Notes: generated by a model not told the origin, from the letters alone. A DNA stretch of 64,000 nucleotides from Brucella pseudintermedia (GCF_008932435.1 NZ_WBWE01000007.1:124001-188000); one strand, 5' to 3'. Positions 35,207 to 46,469 are shown, counted from the stretch's first letter. Made by a program: numbers and translations.

Positions 35207-36466
35207 ATGAGGCGTGTCGTCATCACCGGTCTTGGTCTGGTGTCGCCGCTTGCCAGCGGTGTCGAAGAGACCTGGAAGCGTCTTATTGCCGGTGAAAGCG
35301 GTGCTCGCCGCATCACGGAATTTGAAGTTGATGATCTGGCCTGCCAGATTGCCTGCCGCGTCCCGGTTGGCGATGGCGCCAATGGCACCTTCAATGCCGA
35401 CCTCCATATGGAGCCGAAGGAACAGCGCAAGGTTGATCCTTTCATCGTTTATGCCGTCGGCGCTGCCGATCAGGCGCTGGACGACGCCAACTGGCATCCA
35501 GAAAGCGACGAAGACCAGATTCGCACCGGCGTTCTCATCGGTTCCGGCATCGGCGGCATCGAAGGCATCGTCGAAGCGGGCTATACGCTGCGCGACAAGG
35601 GTCCGCGACGCATCTCGCCATTCTTTATTCCCGGCCGTCTGATCAATCTGGCTTCTGGCCATGTTTCCATCAAGCACAAGCTGCGCGGCCCGAACCACGC
35701 GGTCGTCACCGCCTGCTCGACCGGCGCGCACGCCATTGGCGACGCTGCCCGCCTGATCGCTTTCGGCGACGCGGATGTGATGGTCGCTGGCGGTACGGAA
35801 TCCCCGGTAAGCCGAATCTCGCTTGCAGGCTTCGCTGCCTGCAAGGCGCTCTCCACGAAGCGCAACGATGACCCGACCGCGGCATCGCGTCCTTATGATG
35901 AAGACCGCGACGGCTTTGTCATGGGTGAAGGTGCGGGCGTTGTGGTTCTTGAGGAGCTTGAACACGCTTTGGCGCGCGGCGCGAAGATCTATGCCGAAGT
36001 CATCGGTTATGGTCTTTCCGGCGATGCTTACCACATCACCGCTCCAAGCGAGAACGGCGAGGGTGCGCAGCGCTGCATGGAAATGGCCATCAAGCGCGCC
36101 GGAATCACGCCGGACCAGATCGACTACATCAATGCGCATGGCACTTCGACCATGGCCGATACCATCGAACTGGGCGCTGTCGAGCGCGTGGTTGGCGACG
36201 CCGCGTCGAAAGTTTCGATGTCTTCGACCAAGTCGTCCATCGGTCACCTGCTGGGTGCTGCTGGTGCTGCCGAGGCGATTTTCTCGACGCTTGCCATCCG
36301 CGATAACATCGCGCCTGCGACGCTCAATCTGGACAATCCTGCGGTCTCCACGAAGATCGATCTGGTTCCACACAAGGCCCGTGAACGCAAGATCGATGTG
36401 GCGCTGTCGAACTCCTTCGGGTTCGGCGGAACCAATGCTTCGCTGATCCTGCGCCGATATTCCTGA
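35207..36466 (+). CDS. fabF: 3-oxoacyl-[acyl-carrier-protein] synthase II
   Basis: FabF (419 residues) condenses malonyl-ACP with acyl-ACP. The catalytic triad is complete: Cys in VVTACSTGAHAIGDA, His in YINAHGTSTMADT, His in KSSIGHLLGAAGAAEA. The end FGFGGTNASLILRRYS is typical. ATG 35207 has AAGGGG 5 bases away; a codon two positions earlier was rejected. The 279 bases from acpP hold no supported gene or terminator that I can see. A good terminator follows fabF. Confidence 0.97.
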   Translation: MRRVVITGLGLVSPLASGVEETWKRLIAGESGARRITEFEVDDLACQIACRVPVGDGANGTFNADLHMEPKEQRKVDPFIVYAVGAADQALDDANWHPESDEDQIRTGVLIGSGIGGIEGIVEAGYTLRDKGPRRISPFFIPGRLINLASGHVSIKHKLRGPNHAVVTACSTGAHAIGDAARLIAFGDADVMVAGGTESPVSRISLAGFAACKALSTKRNDDPTAASRPYDEDRDGFVMGEGAGVVVLEELEHALARGAKIYAEVIGYGLSGDAYHITAPSENGEGAQRCMEMAIKRAGITPDQIDYINAHGTSTMADTIELGAVERVVGDAASKVSMSSTKSSIGHLLGAAGAAEAIFSTLAIRDNIAPATLNLDNPAVSTKIDLVPHKARERKIDVALSNSFGFGGTNASLILRRYS

Positions 36467-36496
36467 TCGGTATTGCTGAAATAAATCTCGGAATCA

Positions 36497-36525
36497 AAAA
36501 ACGCGGGGATTTCTCCGCGTTTTTG
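36497..36525 (+). terminator. Rho-independent terminator after fabF
   Basis: ACGCGG (36501-36506) pairs with CCGCGT (36515-36520), extended by A-T pairs on both sides, and runs into TTTTT. It is 30 bases past the fabF stop and closes the fab cluster before mltG. Confidence 0.88.
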
Positions 36526-36737
36526 CCAAAATATAACCGGATGCGATGTTTAAAATTGTGAACACCGGTTAGTGTGGTCGCAACTCCGAAGAGTTTCATC
36601 CGCTCTGACGAAATTAAGTGCATAGCCGTTCTGGGCGGCCATTCGACGGAAAAGTCGGAAGCTGCGCCAAAATAGATAGACGGAGCTTTTCGTATAGTTT
36701 GGTTGAACTATTCAGGGCTCTGGACCGAGGTGATTGA

Positions 36738-37931
36738 GTGAATTCAGAGGCACCATCCGGAACACCGCCCGCGGACGAGCAGCCCACGGGCGCGACGCAG
36801 GAAACGAACGCGACTTCAAAACCGTTCGTGCCGAAATCTGCGTCTGAAGCTCTGCGCCCCGAGCCGGGAACGCCGCCGCCGCGCAAGCGTTCACGCCATG
36901 CGCGCAGCCAGATCGTGGTGTTCATGAACTTCATGCTGTCGCTCGTCGTGCTGGTTCTGCTCGGTGCGTCCGCCTTGTTCTATTTCGGCAAGATGCAGTT
37001 CGATGCTCCGGGTCCGCTTGCTGCCGAGACCACATTTCTTGTCAAGCGCGGTGCCGGCATCGCCGAAGTCTCCAATAGTCTGGAAAACCGTGAAATCGTC
37101 AGCGATGCGCGCATCTTCCGCTATGGTATGCGCACGCTCGGACACGAAAATGATCTGAAGGCGGGCGAATACGCCATCCCTGCGGGTGCGACGATGCGCG
37201 ATGTGATGAATATTCTCATCAGCGGCAAGTCCATCATGTACCCGCTGACCATCCCGGAAGGTCTGACGGTGAAGCAGATTTTCGACCGTATTTCGGTTGA
37301 TCCGATTCTTGTCGGTGACATGCCGAAGGACATGCCGCCGGAAGGCTCGCTCTTCACCGATACGCTGAATTTCACCCGCGGCACGACGCGTTCGGAAATC
37401 ATCGACCGTATGATCGCTTCCCAGAAGAAGCTCGTGGACGAAGCCTGGGCAAAGCGTAATCCCGACCTGCCGGTCAAGGACAAGAACGAATTCGTGACGC
37501 TGGCTTCCATCGTGGAAAAGGAAACCGGGATCGCGTCCGAGCGCCCGCATGTGGCCTCGGTCTTCGTCAACCGCCTGAAGAAGGGCATGCGCATCCAGTC
37601 CGATCCGACCATCATCTATGGTCTGTTCGGTGGGGCCGGCAAGCCGTCTGATCGCCCGATCTTCAAGTCGGACATCGAAAAGCCGACGCCTTACAACACC
37701 TATGTGATCAACGGTCTGCCGCCGACGCCGATTGCCAATCCGGGCAAGGCGGCACTGGAAGCTGTTGCCAACCCGCTGGATACGGAGGACCTCTATTTCG
37801 TCGCCGACGGAACGGGTGGCCACGTGTTCTCAAAGACGTTGCAGGAGCACAACGCCAATGTTCGCAAGTGGCGCTCCGTGGAACAGCAGAGGAATAGCGG
37901 CAACGTTCCAGATCAAAGCGCGGGACAATAG
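36738..37931 (+). CDS. mltG: Endolytic transglycosylase MltG
   Basis: MltG (397 residues; YceG family) cuts nascent glycan strands and helps end peptidoglycan polymerisation. A polar Pro-rich cytosolic N terminus (~55 residues) is followed by one membrane anchor (VVFMNFMLSLVVLVLLGASALFYF, split here by position ~60-80), a LysM-like region (FLVKRGAGIAEVSNSLENREI), and the catalytic domain. That domain contains LASIVEKETGIASERP, with the catalytic Glu, and VFVNRLKKGMRIQSDPTIIY. The GTG start at 36738 has GAGG 8 bases upstream. The 271 bases upstream to fabF hold the fabF terminator and nothing else I can support. Confidence 0.95.
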   Translation: MNSEAPSGTPPADEQPTGATQETNATSKPFVPKSASEALRPEPGTPPPRKRSRHARSQIVVFMNFMLSLVVLVLLGASALFYFGKMQFDAPGPLAAETTFLVKRGAGIAEVSNSLENREIVSDARIFRYGMRTLGHENDLKAGEYAIPAGATMRDVMNILISGKSIMYPLTIPEGLTVKQIFDRISVDPILVGDMPKDMPPEGSLFTDTLNFTRGTTRSEIIDRMIASQKKLVDEAWAKRNPDLPVKDKNEFVTLASIVEKETGIASERPHVASVFVNRLKKGMRIQSDPTIIYGLFGGAGKPSDRPIFKSDIEKPTPYNTYVINGLPPTPIANPGKAALEAVANPLDTEDLYFVADGTGGHVFSKTLQEHNANVRKWRSVEQQRNSGNVPDQSAGQ

Positions 37932-37955
37932 AACGGCCTCTGGTGAGTTTGTTTT

Positions 37956-37996
37956 AACCGAAGCCGGCGGCAGATGCCGGCTTCGGTTCGGTTTTT
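37956..37996 (+). terminator. Rho-independent terminator after mltG
   Basis: A perfect 13-bp stem (37956-37968 with 37976-37988) with a 7-nt loop is followed by CGGTTTTT, 25 bases past the mltG stop. Confidence 0.92.
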
Positions 37997-38002
37997 GAGT
38001 AA

Positions 38003-38020
38003 GTCCGCACCTCTGCGGAC
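38003..38020 (+). other. Tight GC-rich hairpin just upstream of the yicC ribosome site
   Basis: GTCCGCA (38003-38009) pairs perfectly with TGCGGAC (38014-38020) around a CCTC tetraloop. It has no T run, and it lies 7 bases before the GAGGGG ribosome site of yicC, so it is more likely a leader or mRNA-end structure than a terminator. Confidence 0.5.
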
Positions 38021-38042
38021 ATGAGTTGAGGGGATGGAACGC

Positions 38043-38942
38043 ATGGCGCTCCAAAGCATGACCGGATTTGCACGCCACGCCGTGCAGCACATCGTGGACG
38101 GCGGCGACGTGCGCATTGTCTGGGAGGTGCGTTCCGTCAACGGCAAGGGGCTCGACCTCCGGCTGCGTCTGCCGCAAGGTCTGGAAGCGGCGGAACACCC
38201 AGTCCGCTCGATGCTGGCACGCCATTTTTCACGCGGGAATTTTCAGGCAAGCCTCAACGTAGAACGCAGTGAGGCTCAGGCCGGTTTCACCATCAACCAG
38301 GCGATGCTCGCCGAGGTCCTCAAGCTTGGTGCGGATTTGCAGGCCAGGCACGGTCTCGCGCCTGCGAGTGTTGATGGCATTCTTTCGCTGCGTGGCATCA
38401 TCGACCAAGTACAGGTGGCTGACAACGAAGACGAACGCGGCGTGCTGGAAGCGGCCATCGTCTCGAGCTTTGAAGAGGCGCTCAAGGCAATTGCCGACGC
38501 CCGCAAACAGGAAGGCAAGGCTCTTTTCACCATTCTGTCCGCGCATGTCGATACTATTGAACGACTGACCGAGGGTGCCCGCCGTGACCCCTCGCGCAGT
38601 ACCGATGCGATCAAGGCCCGTCTCGCGGGGCAGGTGGCTCTGCTATTGGATGCCGCGCGTGAACTCGATGAAGCGCGGCTCTATCAGGAAGCGGCGTTTC
38701 TGGCGACCAAGGCGGATATTCAGGAAGAACTTGATCGGCTGGAAACGCATGTGGCGTCCGCCCGCAAACTTCTTGCTGACGGCGGCCCCATCGGACGCAA
38801 GCTCGATTTTCTTTCACAGGAATTTAATCGTGAAGCAAATACACTGTGTTCCAAATCGAACGCGGCGTCGATCACAGCCATCGGTCTGGAACTGAAGGCG
38901 GTCGTGGATCAGTTTCGCGAACAAGTGCAAAATCTGGAGTAA
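38043..38942 (+). CDS. yicC: YicC family endoribonuclease
   Basis: This 299-residue protein has the YicC N-terminal domain ([13 protein letters not shown], then [20 protein letters not shown]) and the C-terminal DUF1732 segment. That segment has [20 protein letters not shown]-like sequence and [19 protein letters not shown], and ends with [24 protein letters not shown]. YicC proteins are RNases acting on small RNAs/mRNA in E. coli. The start is a choice: GAGGGG is immediately before ATG 38034 but at 9 bases from ATG 38043, and only the second gives the conserved N terminus. gmk follows after 8 bases, a widespread pairing. Confidence 0.92.
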   Translation: MALQSMTGFARHAVQHIVDGGDVRIVWEVRSVNGKGLDLRLRLPQGLEAAEHPVRSMLARHFSRGNFQASLNVERSEAQAGFTINQAMLAEVLKLGADLQARHGLAPASVDGILSLRGIIDQVQVADNEDERGVLEAAIVSSFEEALKAIADARKQEGKALFTILSAHVDTIERLTEGARRDPSRSTDAIKARLAGQVALLLDAARELDEARLYQEAAFLATKADIQEELDRLETHVASARKLLADGGPIGRKLDFLSQEFNREANTLCSKSNAASITAIGLELKAVVDQFREQVQNLE

Positions 38943-38950
38943 CAGGTATC

Positions 38951-39613
<663 letters not shown>

Positions 39614-39628
39614 GACGAGAACCGGCTT

Positions 39629-39919
39629 TTACGAAAGCCTGATGGTTATTCTGTCCGTTTCGTTTGCGAGGCGGATGAACGCTTCGAGAAACGGTTGACC
39701 GCCGCGTGTTTTCAACTTGGCGAGCGCATCGACATTCTGGAAAACGAGTTCGCACTCTCCGGGCCAGCCGGGACCTTGCCATTGCACTGCGTCCCAGAAC
39801 GAGTCCAGTGTGTAGCCGAAGGCTTCCGAATTCTCCGTAGGAACGGCCGAAAGATAACGTCGCCAGAGTTCGTCAGCGCTCTTTATTCCTGTGCAATCAA
39901 TTATGTAGACGGGCAGCAT
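39629..39919 (-). CDS. Barstar family protein (RNase inhibitor-like)
   Basis: This 96-residue protein matches barstar: VYIIDCTGIKSADELWRRYL at the N terminus, the central YTLDSFWDAVQWQGPGWPG, and ELVFQNVDALAKL. Barstars bind and block secreted barnase-type RNases. No barnase-like gene is seen next to it or anywhere in the window, so the partner is elsewhere, absent, or a different RNase. The ATG starts 1 base after the stop of the small membrane-protein gene, so translation is coupled to it. Confidence 0.82.
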   Translation of the reverse strand: MLPVYIIDCTGIKSADELWRRYLSAVPTENSEAFGYTLDSFWDAVQWQGPGWPGECELVFQNVDALAKLKTRGGQPFLEAFIRLANETDRITIRLS

Positions 39920-39920
39920 G

Positions 39921-40067
39921 TCAGCCTAGCAGGATCAATAGGCCATCCACCATGCCAAGGACGAGGATGAGCGCTCCCATGGCGATGGCTGTCAGGACCA
40001 GCACCCGTCTTTGCCGGTCACGCTTTTCCGTTCGCTTGCCCGTCCAGTCGTAGGGCGATTGAGGCAT
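39921..40067 (-). CDS. Small single-pass membrane protein coupled to barstar
   Basis: This 48-residue protein has a polar, basic N terminus (MPQSPYDWTGKRTEKRDRQR) and one hydrophobic helix (VLVLTAIAMGALILVLGM followed by a LLILL end). GGAGAGAG lies 7 bases before ATG 40067, a strong site that supports translation. Its TGA is separated from the barstar ATG by one base. I do not recognise a family. A role as leader for barstar translation or as a membrane partner is speculation. Confidence 0.65.
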   Translation of the reverse strand: MPQSPYDWTGKRTEKRDRQRRVLVLTAIAMGALILVLGMVDGLLILLG

Positions 40068-40197
40068 TTCTCTCTCCAGATCGGCGCGGCATTGAAAGTC
40101 GCCATGCAGCTGTATCCGTAACCTGCACTTTACCGCCCTTATCCGCAAGCAAGATGAAGCTAATAAATATGTGCGCTCGCATGGTGTGACGGCATGG

Positions 40198-41610
40198 CTA
40201 TACAGCCGTGCCGCCCACCGTTACCTGATCCATGCGCAAATGCGGCTGGCCGACGCCGACGGGAACCCACTGGCCGCCTTTCCCGCAATTGCCGCTGCCG
40301 GTATCGAGTTTCATATCGTTGCCGATCATCGAAATACGCTGCATGGCATCCGGGCCGTTGCCGATCAGCATCGCACCCTTGATCGGTGCGCCGACCTTGC
40401 CGTCCTCAATCATGTAGGCTTCCGTGCAGCCGAACACGAATTTGCCGGATGTGATATCCACCTGGCCGCCACCGAAGGAAACGGCGTAGATGCCTTTCTT
40501 CATGGAGGCGATGATCTCCTCAGGCGTCTTGTCGCCCGAAAGCATGTAGGTGTTGGTCATGCGTGGCATGGGTGCATGGGCATAGGATTCACGGCGCCCA
40601 TTGCCGGTTGCTTCCATGCCCATCAGGCGCGCATTCTGTCGGTCCTGCATGTAGTTGACGAGTTTGCCGTCCTCGATCAGCACGGTGCGATTGGTCGGCG
40701 TGCCTTCATCGTCGATGGTGAGAGAGCCGCGACGCTCGGCGATCGTGCCGTCGTCGACCACCGTCACGCCTTTCGATGCAACCTGCTGGCCGAGGAGACC
40801 GGCAAAAGCGGAGGTCTTCTTGCGATTGAAGTCGCCTTCAAGCCCATGGCCAACCGCTTCATGCAGCATCACGCCCGGCCACCCGTTTGCCAGAACGATG
40901 TCGAATGTGCCTGCGGGGGCGGGGATGGCCTCCAGATTGACGAGCGCCTGCCGCAATGCCTCATTGGCGGCATGCTGCCAGCTTTCAGTCGTGACGAATT
41001 CGCCAAATCCCTTGCGTCCGCCAACCGTATGAGAACCTGATTCCTGGCGGTCGCCATTGCCTGCCACCACCGAGACGCTCAACCGGACCATGGGCCTTAT
41101 ATCGCGCACGAAGTGACCATCGGCACGCAATATTTCGACCTGCTGCCACGATCCTGCAAGCGAAACGGAAACCTGTCTCACCTTCGGGTCCTTGGCGCGC
41201 AGATAGGCGTCAATCTGCTGCAACAGTTGCACCTTGGCGTCGAAGGTCGGGGAACCGATGGGATTTTCGTCCGTGTAAAGATGACGGTTGGTGCCAGCGG
41301 GCGCCGCCGAATAACTCCCGCCGTAGCCCTTGAGGGTTGCGGAAACCGCATCGGAAGCGCGTCGCAAGGCGGCCACAGACAGATCACCCGCATGGGCATA
41401 GCCGATGGCTTCACCGGCGACTGATCGCAACCCGAATCCCTGATCCTGATTGAAGGAGCCGGTCTTGAGGCGGCCATTGTCGAAAACGAGAGCCTCCGCC
41501 TCGCGATATTCCACGAAGAGTTCGCCATCATCGCTGCCTTTCAGGCTTTGGGCGACAAGGCGCTCGATATCATCGCGGCTGGCGTCGAAACTGTCGATCA
41601 GGCTTTTCAT
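40198..41610 (-). CDS. tldD: Metalloprotease TldD
   Basis: TldD (470 residues) is the zinc-protease subunit that with TldE/PmbA removes leader peptides or degrades unfolded peptides in the cytosol. The HExxxH motif is in MLHEAVGHGLEGDF near residue 247, flanked by LANGWPGVMLHEAVG. The C-terminal domain has GGQVDITSGKFVFGCTEAYMIEDGK, split by the conserved Gly-Cys, and ends GVGQPHLRMDQVTVGG. tldE is not in the window. Its ribosome site (AGGA, 9 bases before ATG) lies in the 3' arm of the terminator hairpin of the upstream gene. Confidence 0.95.
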   Translation of the reverse strand: MKSLIDSFDASRDDIERLVAQSLKGSDDGELFVEYREAEALVFDNGRLKTGSFNQDQGFGLRSVAGEAIGYAHAGDLSVAALRRASDAVSATLKGYGGSYSAAPAGTNRHLYTDENPIGSPTFDAKVQLLQQIDAYLRAKDPKVRQVSVSLAGSWQQVEILRADGHFVRDIRPMVRLSVSVVAGNGDRQESGSHTVGGRKGFGEFVTTESWQHAANEALRQALVNLEAIPAPAGTFDIVLANGWPGVMLHEAVGHGLEGDFNRKKTSAFAGLLGQQVASKGVTVVDDGTIAERRGSLTIDDEGTPTNRTVLIEDGKLVNYMQDRQNARLMGMEATGNGRRESYAHAPMPRMTNTYMLSGDKTPEEIIASMKKGIYAVSFGGGQVDITSGKFVFGCTEAYMIEDGKVGAPIKGAMLIGNGPDAMQRISMIGNDMKLDTGSGNCGKGGQWVPVGVGQPHLRMDQVTVGGTAV

Positions 41611-41646
41611 AAAAATAAATCCTGCAGCATGTGTTTGCTGCAGGAT
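41611..41646 (-). terminator. Terminator/RBS-overlapping hairpin between ialB and tldD
   Basis: On the minus strand a perfect 11-bp stem (41646-41636 with 41629-41619) with a 6-nt loop is followed by TTATTTTT and then directly the tldD ATG. It ends the ialB message. If transcription reads through, the same stem hides AGGA, the only ribosome site for tldD. Confidence 0.85.
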
Positions 41647-41691
41647 GTAAGCCTTAAATCGGTTGAGAACAACCGGTCATCGCAGTTGTGA

Positions 41692-42306
41692 TCAGGGCAG
41701 GGCGTCGAAGCCTTCGCCGAAGCCCTTCAGATCGACGGGAATGCCAACCCCTTCTTCCGGTGTCTGGAAGACGATGAAGGTCGCTGCCTTGCCGGAGCGC
41801 AACGTCTTGAGAAGATCATCCTCAAGGATCACCTCGGCGTAGCAGCCGTCTTCGAAGCAGCGGACGAAATAGGCGCGACCGATGTCCTTGCCGTCGACAT
41901 TGAGGCCAAGGCCATTGGGAAGCAGGACACCAAGCGGCGCCAGAACACGAAGAATGCGGGCCTTGTTGTCAGCCGTCTTGAGAACAACAACCGAAAGGCC
42001 GAGTTCCGGACGCTTTGCAGCGACCACGTTCTGGATCAGCGCACACTGTTCCGTCTTTGCGCCAGCGGGCGTGTCACAGAGAACGGACCATGCGCCGTGC
42101 TGCGACTTGAGCTTGCCGCTCTGCTGCGGGCTGGACGGAGCCGCCTGCGACTGCGCAGCCGGTGCCTCCTGTGGGGTTTGTAACTGCGCCGGTGCCTGCT
42201 GGGCAAGCGAAGGAAGCGTAGCAATGGCAAGCGCCATGCAGGCGCCCGTTGCTAGTGTTGCGAGGCGCTGGCTGATCGTGCGGCGGGCAAGCATGCGAAA
42301 AGTCAT
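41692..42306 (-). CDS. Invasion-associated locus B (IalB) family exported protein
   Basis: This 204-residue protein has a signal peptide (RLATLATGACMALAIATLPS with cleavage after SLA near residue 34) and a Gln/Pro/Ala-rich linker (residues ~35-65). The IalB domain follows: HGAWSVLCDTPAGAKTEQCALIQ, VLAPLGVLLPNGLGLNVDG and RCFEDGCYAEVILEDDLL. Four cysteines form two likely disulfides. IalB was named in Bartonella for its link to erythrocyte invasion, yet homologues are widespread in non-pathogens, so virulence should not be assumed. GGAG precedes ATG 42306. Confidence 0.9.
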   Translation of the reverse strand: MTFRMLARRTISQRLATLATGACMALAIATLPSLAQQAPAQLQTPQEAPAAQSQAAPSSPQQSGKLKSQHGAWSVLCDTPAGAKTEQCALIQNVVAAKRPELGLSVVVLKTADNKARILRVLAPLGVLLPNGLGLNVDGKDIGRAYFVRCFEDGCYAEVILEDDLLKTLRSGKAATFIVFQTPEEGVGIPVDLKGFGEGFDALP

Positions 42307-42709
42307 GAAATCTCCAGATCGAATCACCGGGACGTTAACGCGCTGCATTGGCCATGAAAAGCGCCGCGACCGGCGTTTCTCTGTCCTGGCCATCATAGCA
42401 ACGGTGATACCGTCTGTTGCATCGATTGTCACGCGGCACGTTAAAGGAAGCGTCTTGTCAAATCATGGCTTCATTAAGGGTTTCGTGCGGTTTTCCAAAG
42501 TTTTCATGGTGGGCTGGAATAACTCCGCCAGGCCGAATAATCCGGGACATTCGTAATTCTTCGCGCGGCTGCGCGCAAAAATGCCGCACAGGAACATATT
42601 CGCCTTCCTTGCGGTGTGCGCTAAGGTGTGGTTTGAACGCCGACGGGGGATGCGGCCGTCTTTAGCGTCCGGCGTCCAGCTCGAAAGGGCGAAAAGGGAG
42701 AGAGTTCTG
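42307..42709. other. Divergent intergenic region between ialB and ctaC
   Basis: These 403 bases hold the promoters of ialB (minus) and the oxidase operon (plus). Only short hairpins (such as GCGCG/CGCGC near 42564-42576) are visible. No gene, RNA or terminator is supported. Confidence 0.5.
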
Positions 42710-43594
42710 GTGGATAAGATTGTTGCCACAACGAAGGGCGCCTTCGGCGGCGCTCTTGCAGTGCTGTGGACGACTGGTGCCGCTTTTGCGGATCAGCCCC
42801 GTCCCTGGGAATGGAGATTTCAGGACGCAGCGACTGGGATTGCCGAACAGATTCATTGGTTTGAGCGTTATACGCTCTGGTTCATTATTCCGATTACCCT
42901 GCTGGTTCTGTTTTTGCTGGTTTGGGTCGTGCTTCGCTTTCGCGCAAGCGCAAACCCCGAGCCGTCCAAAACCAGCCATAATACCGCTATTGAAGTGATC
43001 TGGACCATCGGGCCCGTGATCATTCTTCTGTTCCTCGCGGTCCCGTCTTTCCAGCTTCTGACGGCGCAATATTCGCCGGAAGATCCGACGCTGACGGTGA
43101 AGGCCACAGGATACCAGTGGTACTGGGGTTACGAGTATCAGGTCGATAATCCGGTGAGCTTTGATTCCCTCCTTCTGAAGGATGGTGATCGCGCCGCTGC
43201 CGGCAAGGAAGACAAGTCCCGCTATCCGCGTCTCCTGGCCGTCGACAACGAAGTCGTGGTTCCGGTTGGCGAAACGGTTCGTCTTCTCGTAACCGCTGCC
43301 GACGTCATCCATTCTTGGACGATCCCGGCCTTCGGCGTGAAGATGGACGCTGTCCCGGGCCGTATCAACGAAGCCTGGTTCAAGGCGGACAGGGAAGGCC
43401 TTTACTACGGTCAGTGCTCGGAGCTTTGCGGCAAGGATCACGGCTTCATGCCAATCGCCGTGCGCGTTGTCTCCAAGGAGCAGTATCAGACCTGGATCGC
43501 CGCTGCGGGATCGGATCTGAATGGCGCCAACAAGGCGCTTCAGGCCGCTGTCGAAGGTGGCGCAAACGATAAGGTGGCTGCGGCGGGTCTCTGA
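42710..43594 (+). CDS. ctaC: Cytochrome c oxidase subunit II
   Basis: CtaC (294 residues) accepts electrons from cytochrome c through the CuA centre. It has a signal-like N terminus, two membrane helices (YTLWFIIPITLLVLFLLVWV and IGPVIILLFLAVPSFQLL), the aromatic GYQWYWGYEY, and the full CuA ligand set in YYGQCSELCGKDHGFMPI. The GTG start at 42710 follows GGGAGAG; upstream frame to 42581 is unconserved. It leads the ctaC-ctaD operon and, with ctaD and ctaE, forms the aa3-type oxidase core in the inner membrane. Confidence 0.96.
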   Translation: MDKIVATTKGAFGGALAVLWTTGAAFADQPRPWEWRFQDAATGIAEQIHWFERYTLWFIIPITLLVLFLLVWVVLRFRASANPEPSKTSHNTAIEVIWTIGPVIILLFLAVPSFQLLTAQYSPEDPTLTVKATGYQWYWGYEYQVDNPVSFDSLLLKDGDRAAAGKEDKSRYPRLLAVDNEVVVPVGETVRLLVTAADVIHSWTIPAFGVKMDAVPGRINEAWFKADREGLYYGQCSELCGKDHGFMPIAVRVVSKEQYQTWIAAAGSDLNGANKALQAAVEGGANDKVAAAGL

Positions 43595-43616
43595 TCCCGA
43601 ACGCCAAGACTGTTGA

Positions 43617-45293
<1,677 letters not shown>

Positions 45294-45302
45294 TCGTGCG
45301 AT

Positions 45303-45336
45303 GGGCGGAGTCGGGAAAAGACTTCGCCCTTCTTTA
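45303..45336 (+). terminator. Terminator or attenuator after ctaD
   Basis: A 10-bp stem with one G-U pair (45303-45312 with 45320-45329) and a 7-nt loop is followed by TTCTTT. It is 10 bases past the ctaD stop. Partial read-through would lower expression of the assembly genes relative to ctaC-ctaD. Confidence 0.78.
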
Positions 45337-45521
45337 CAATATGTGCTATGGGCGGGCGGCATTCTGTTCCTCCCGTCGCCGGTAGCTGACAAAGTCGGCC
45401 ATCAAGCAAGGCATTTCCGGCGGGAACAGAACGGTTTCCGGGAGGACATTGTTATGATGGTGCGGTCTGCGCTGTAGGGGCGCGGGTTCGGACCGGTGAA
45501 CTCGAGGTTTTTGAAGTTAAA

Positions 45522-46469
45522 ATGTCTCTGGTGGAAAAAAACGCAGGTACCGATGACGCACTCGTTCTTTCAGAGGCGACCGCGCGCGATTACCTTGTTC
45601 TTTTGAAGCCCCGCGTGATGTCCCTTGTGGTCTTCACCGGGCTGGTCGGTCTTGTGGTCGCGCCGGGACATATGAATCCTGTCCTTGCCGCCATCAGCAT
45701 CCTGTGCATCGCGGTTGGTGCGGGTGCATCCGGTGCGCTGAACATGTGGTACGACGCGGATATCGATGCGGTGATGAAGCGTACGCGTAACCGCCCCATT
45801 CCTGCAGGCGTTATAGCACCCAATCAGGTGCTGGCGTTCGGGCTGACGCTTTCCGCATTCTCCGTCATCACGCTCGGCCTCATGGTCAACTGGCTGGCGG
45901 GCGCATTGCTGGCGTTCACGATCTTCTTCTATGCCGTCATCTATACGATGTGGCTGAAGCGCTCGACGCCGCAGAACATCGTTATCGGCGGTGCTGCTGG
46001 CGCATTTCCTCCGATGATCGGCTGGGCCGCTGCGACCGGCGAAATCACCTGGGACAGCGTCGTCCTGTTCATGATTATCTTCCTTTGGACGCCGCCGCAT
46101 TTCTGGGCGCTGTCTCTGTTCTCGGCCAATGATTATGAAGCGGCGCGTATTCCGATGATGCCGAACGTAAAGGGCGAGCTTTCAACCCGTCGCCAGGCGC
46201 TGTTTTATTCCATCATTATGGCTCCGGTCGGCGTCCTCCCGTGGGTGCTCGGCTTTGCAGGGCCTGTCTATGGCGCGGTTTCCACGCTGCTCGGACTGGC
46301 TTTCCTTTATTATGCATGGCGCCTGTGGGCTGCTGGGTCGCAGCCTGCAATGCTGGCAGCCGCCCGCAAGCTGTTTCGCTTCTCGCTGCTTTACCTGTCG
46401 GGACTGTTTGCGGTGCTGTTTGTTGAAACACTTGCGGTCAAGGCACTGGCTGCTTTTGGAGTGCTCTAA
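45522..46469 (+). CDS. ctaB: Protoheme IX farnesyltransferase
   Basis: CtaB (315 residues; CyoE/Cox10) attaches farnesyl to heme b to give heme o, the precursor of heme a. It is a polytopic UbiA-type prenyltransferase, with [21 protein letters not shown], the metal-pyrophosphate motif [19 protein letters not shown], and DPP/SLF equivalents in [20 protein letters not shown] 45522 is the family's normal position. The stop overlaps the coxF start (TAATG). It supplies heme for CtaD. Confidence 0.96.
   Translation: MSLVEKNAGTDDALVLSEATARDYLVLLKPRVMSLVVFTGLVGLVVAPGHMNPVLAAISILCIAVGAGASGALNMWYDADIDAVMKRTRNRPIPAGVIAPNQVLAFGLTLSAFSVITLGLMVNWLAGALLAFTIFFYAVIYTMWLKRSTPQNIVIGGAAGAFPPMIGWAAATGEITWDSVVLFMIIFLWTPPHFWALSLFSANDYEAARIPMMPNVKGELSTRRQALFYSIIMAPVGVLPWVLGFAGPVYGAVSTLLGLAFLYYAWRLWAAGSQPAMLAAARKLFRFSLLYLSGLFAVLFVETLAVKALAAFGVL

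Noticed and set aside
39629-40067. Barstar and small membrane protein as a toxin-antitoxin pair
   Set aside because: The small protein has no RNase features and barstar's known partners are soluble RNases, so the pair does not fit a barnase-barstar module.
45301-45477. A 58-codon open frame after ctaD
   Set aside because: It has no ribosome site, its start lies in the terminator stem 45303-45329, and the sequence resembles no family known to me.
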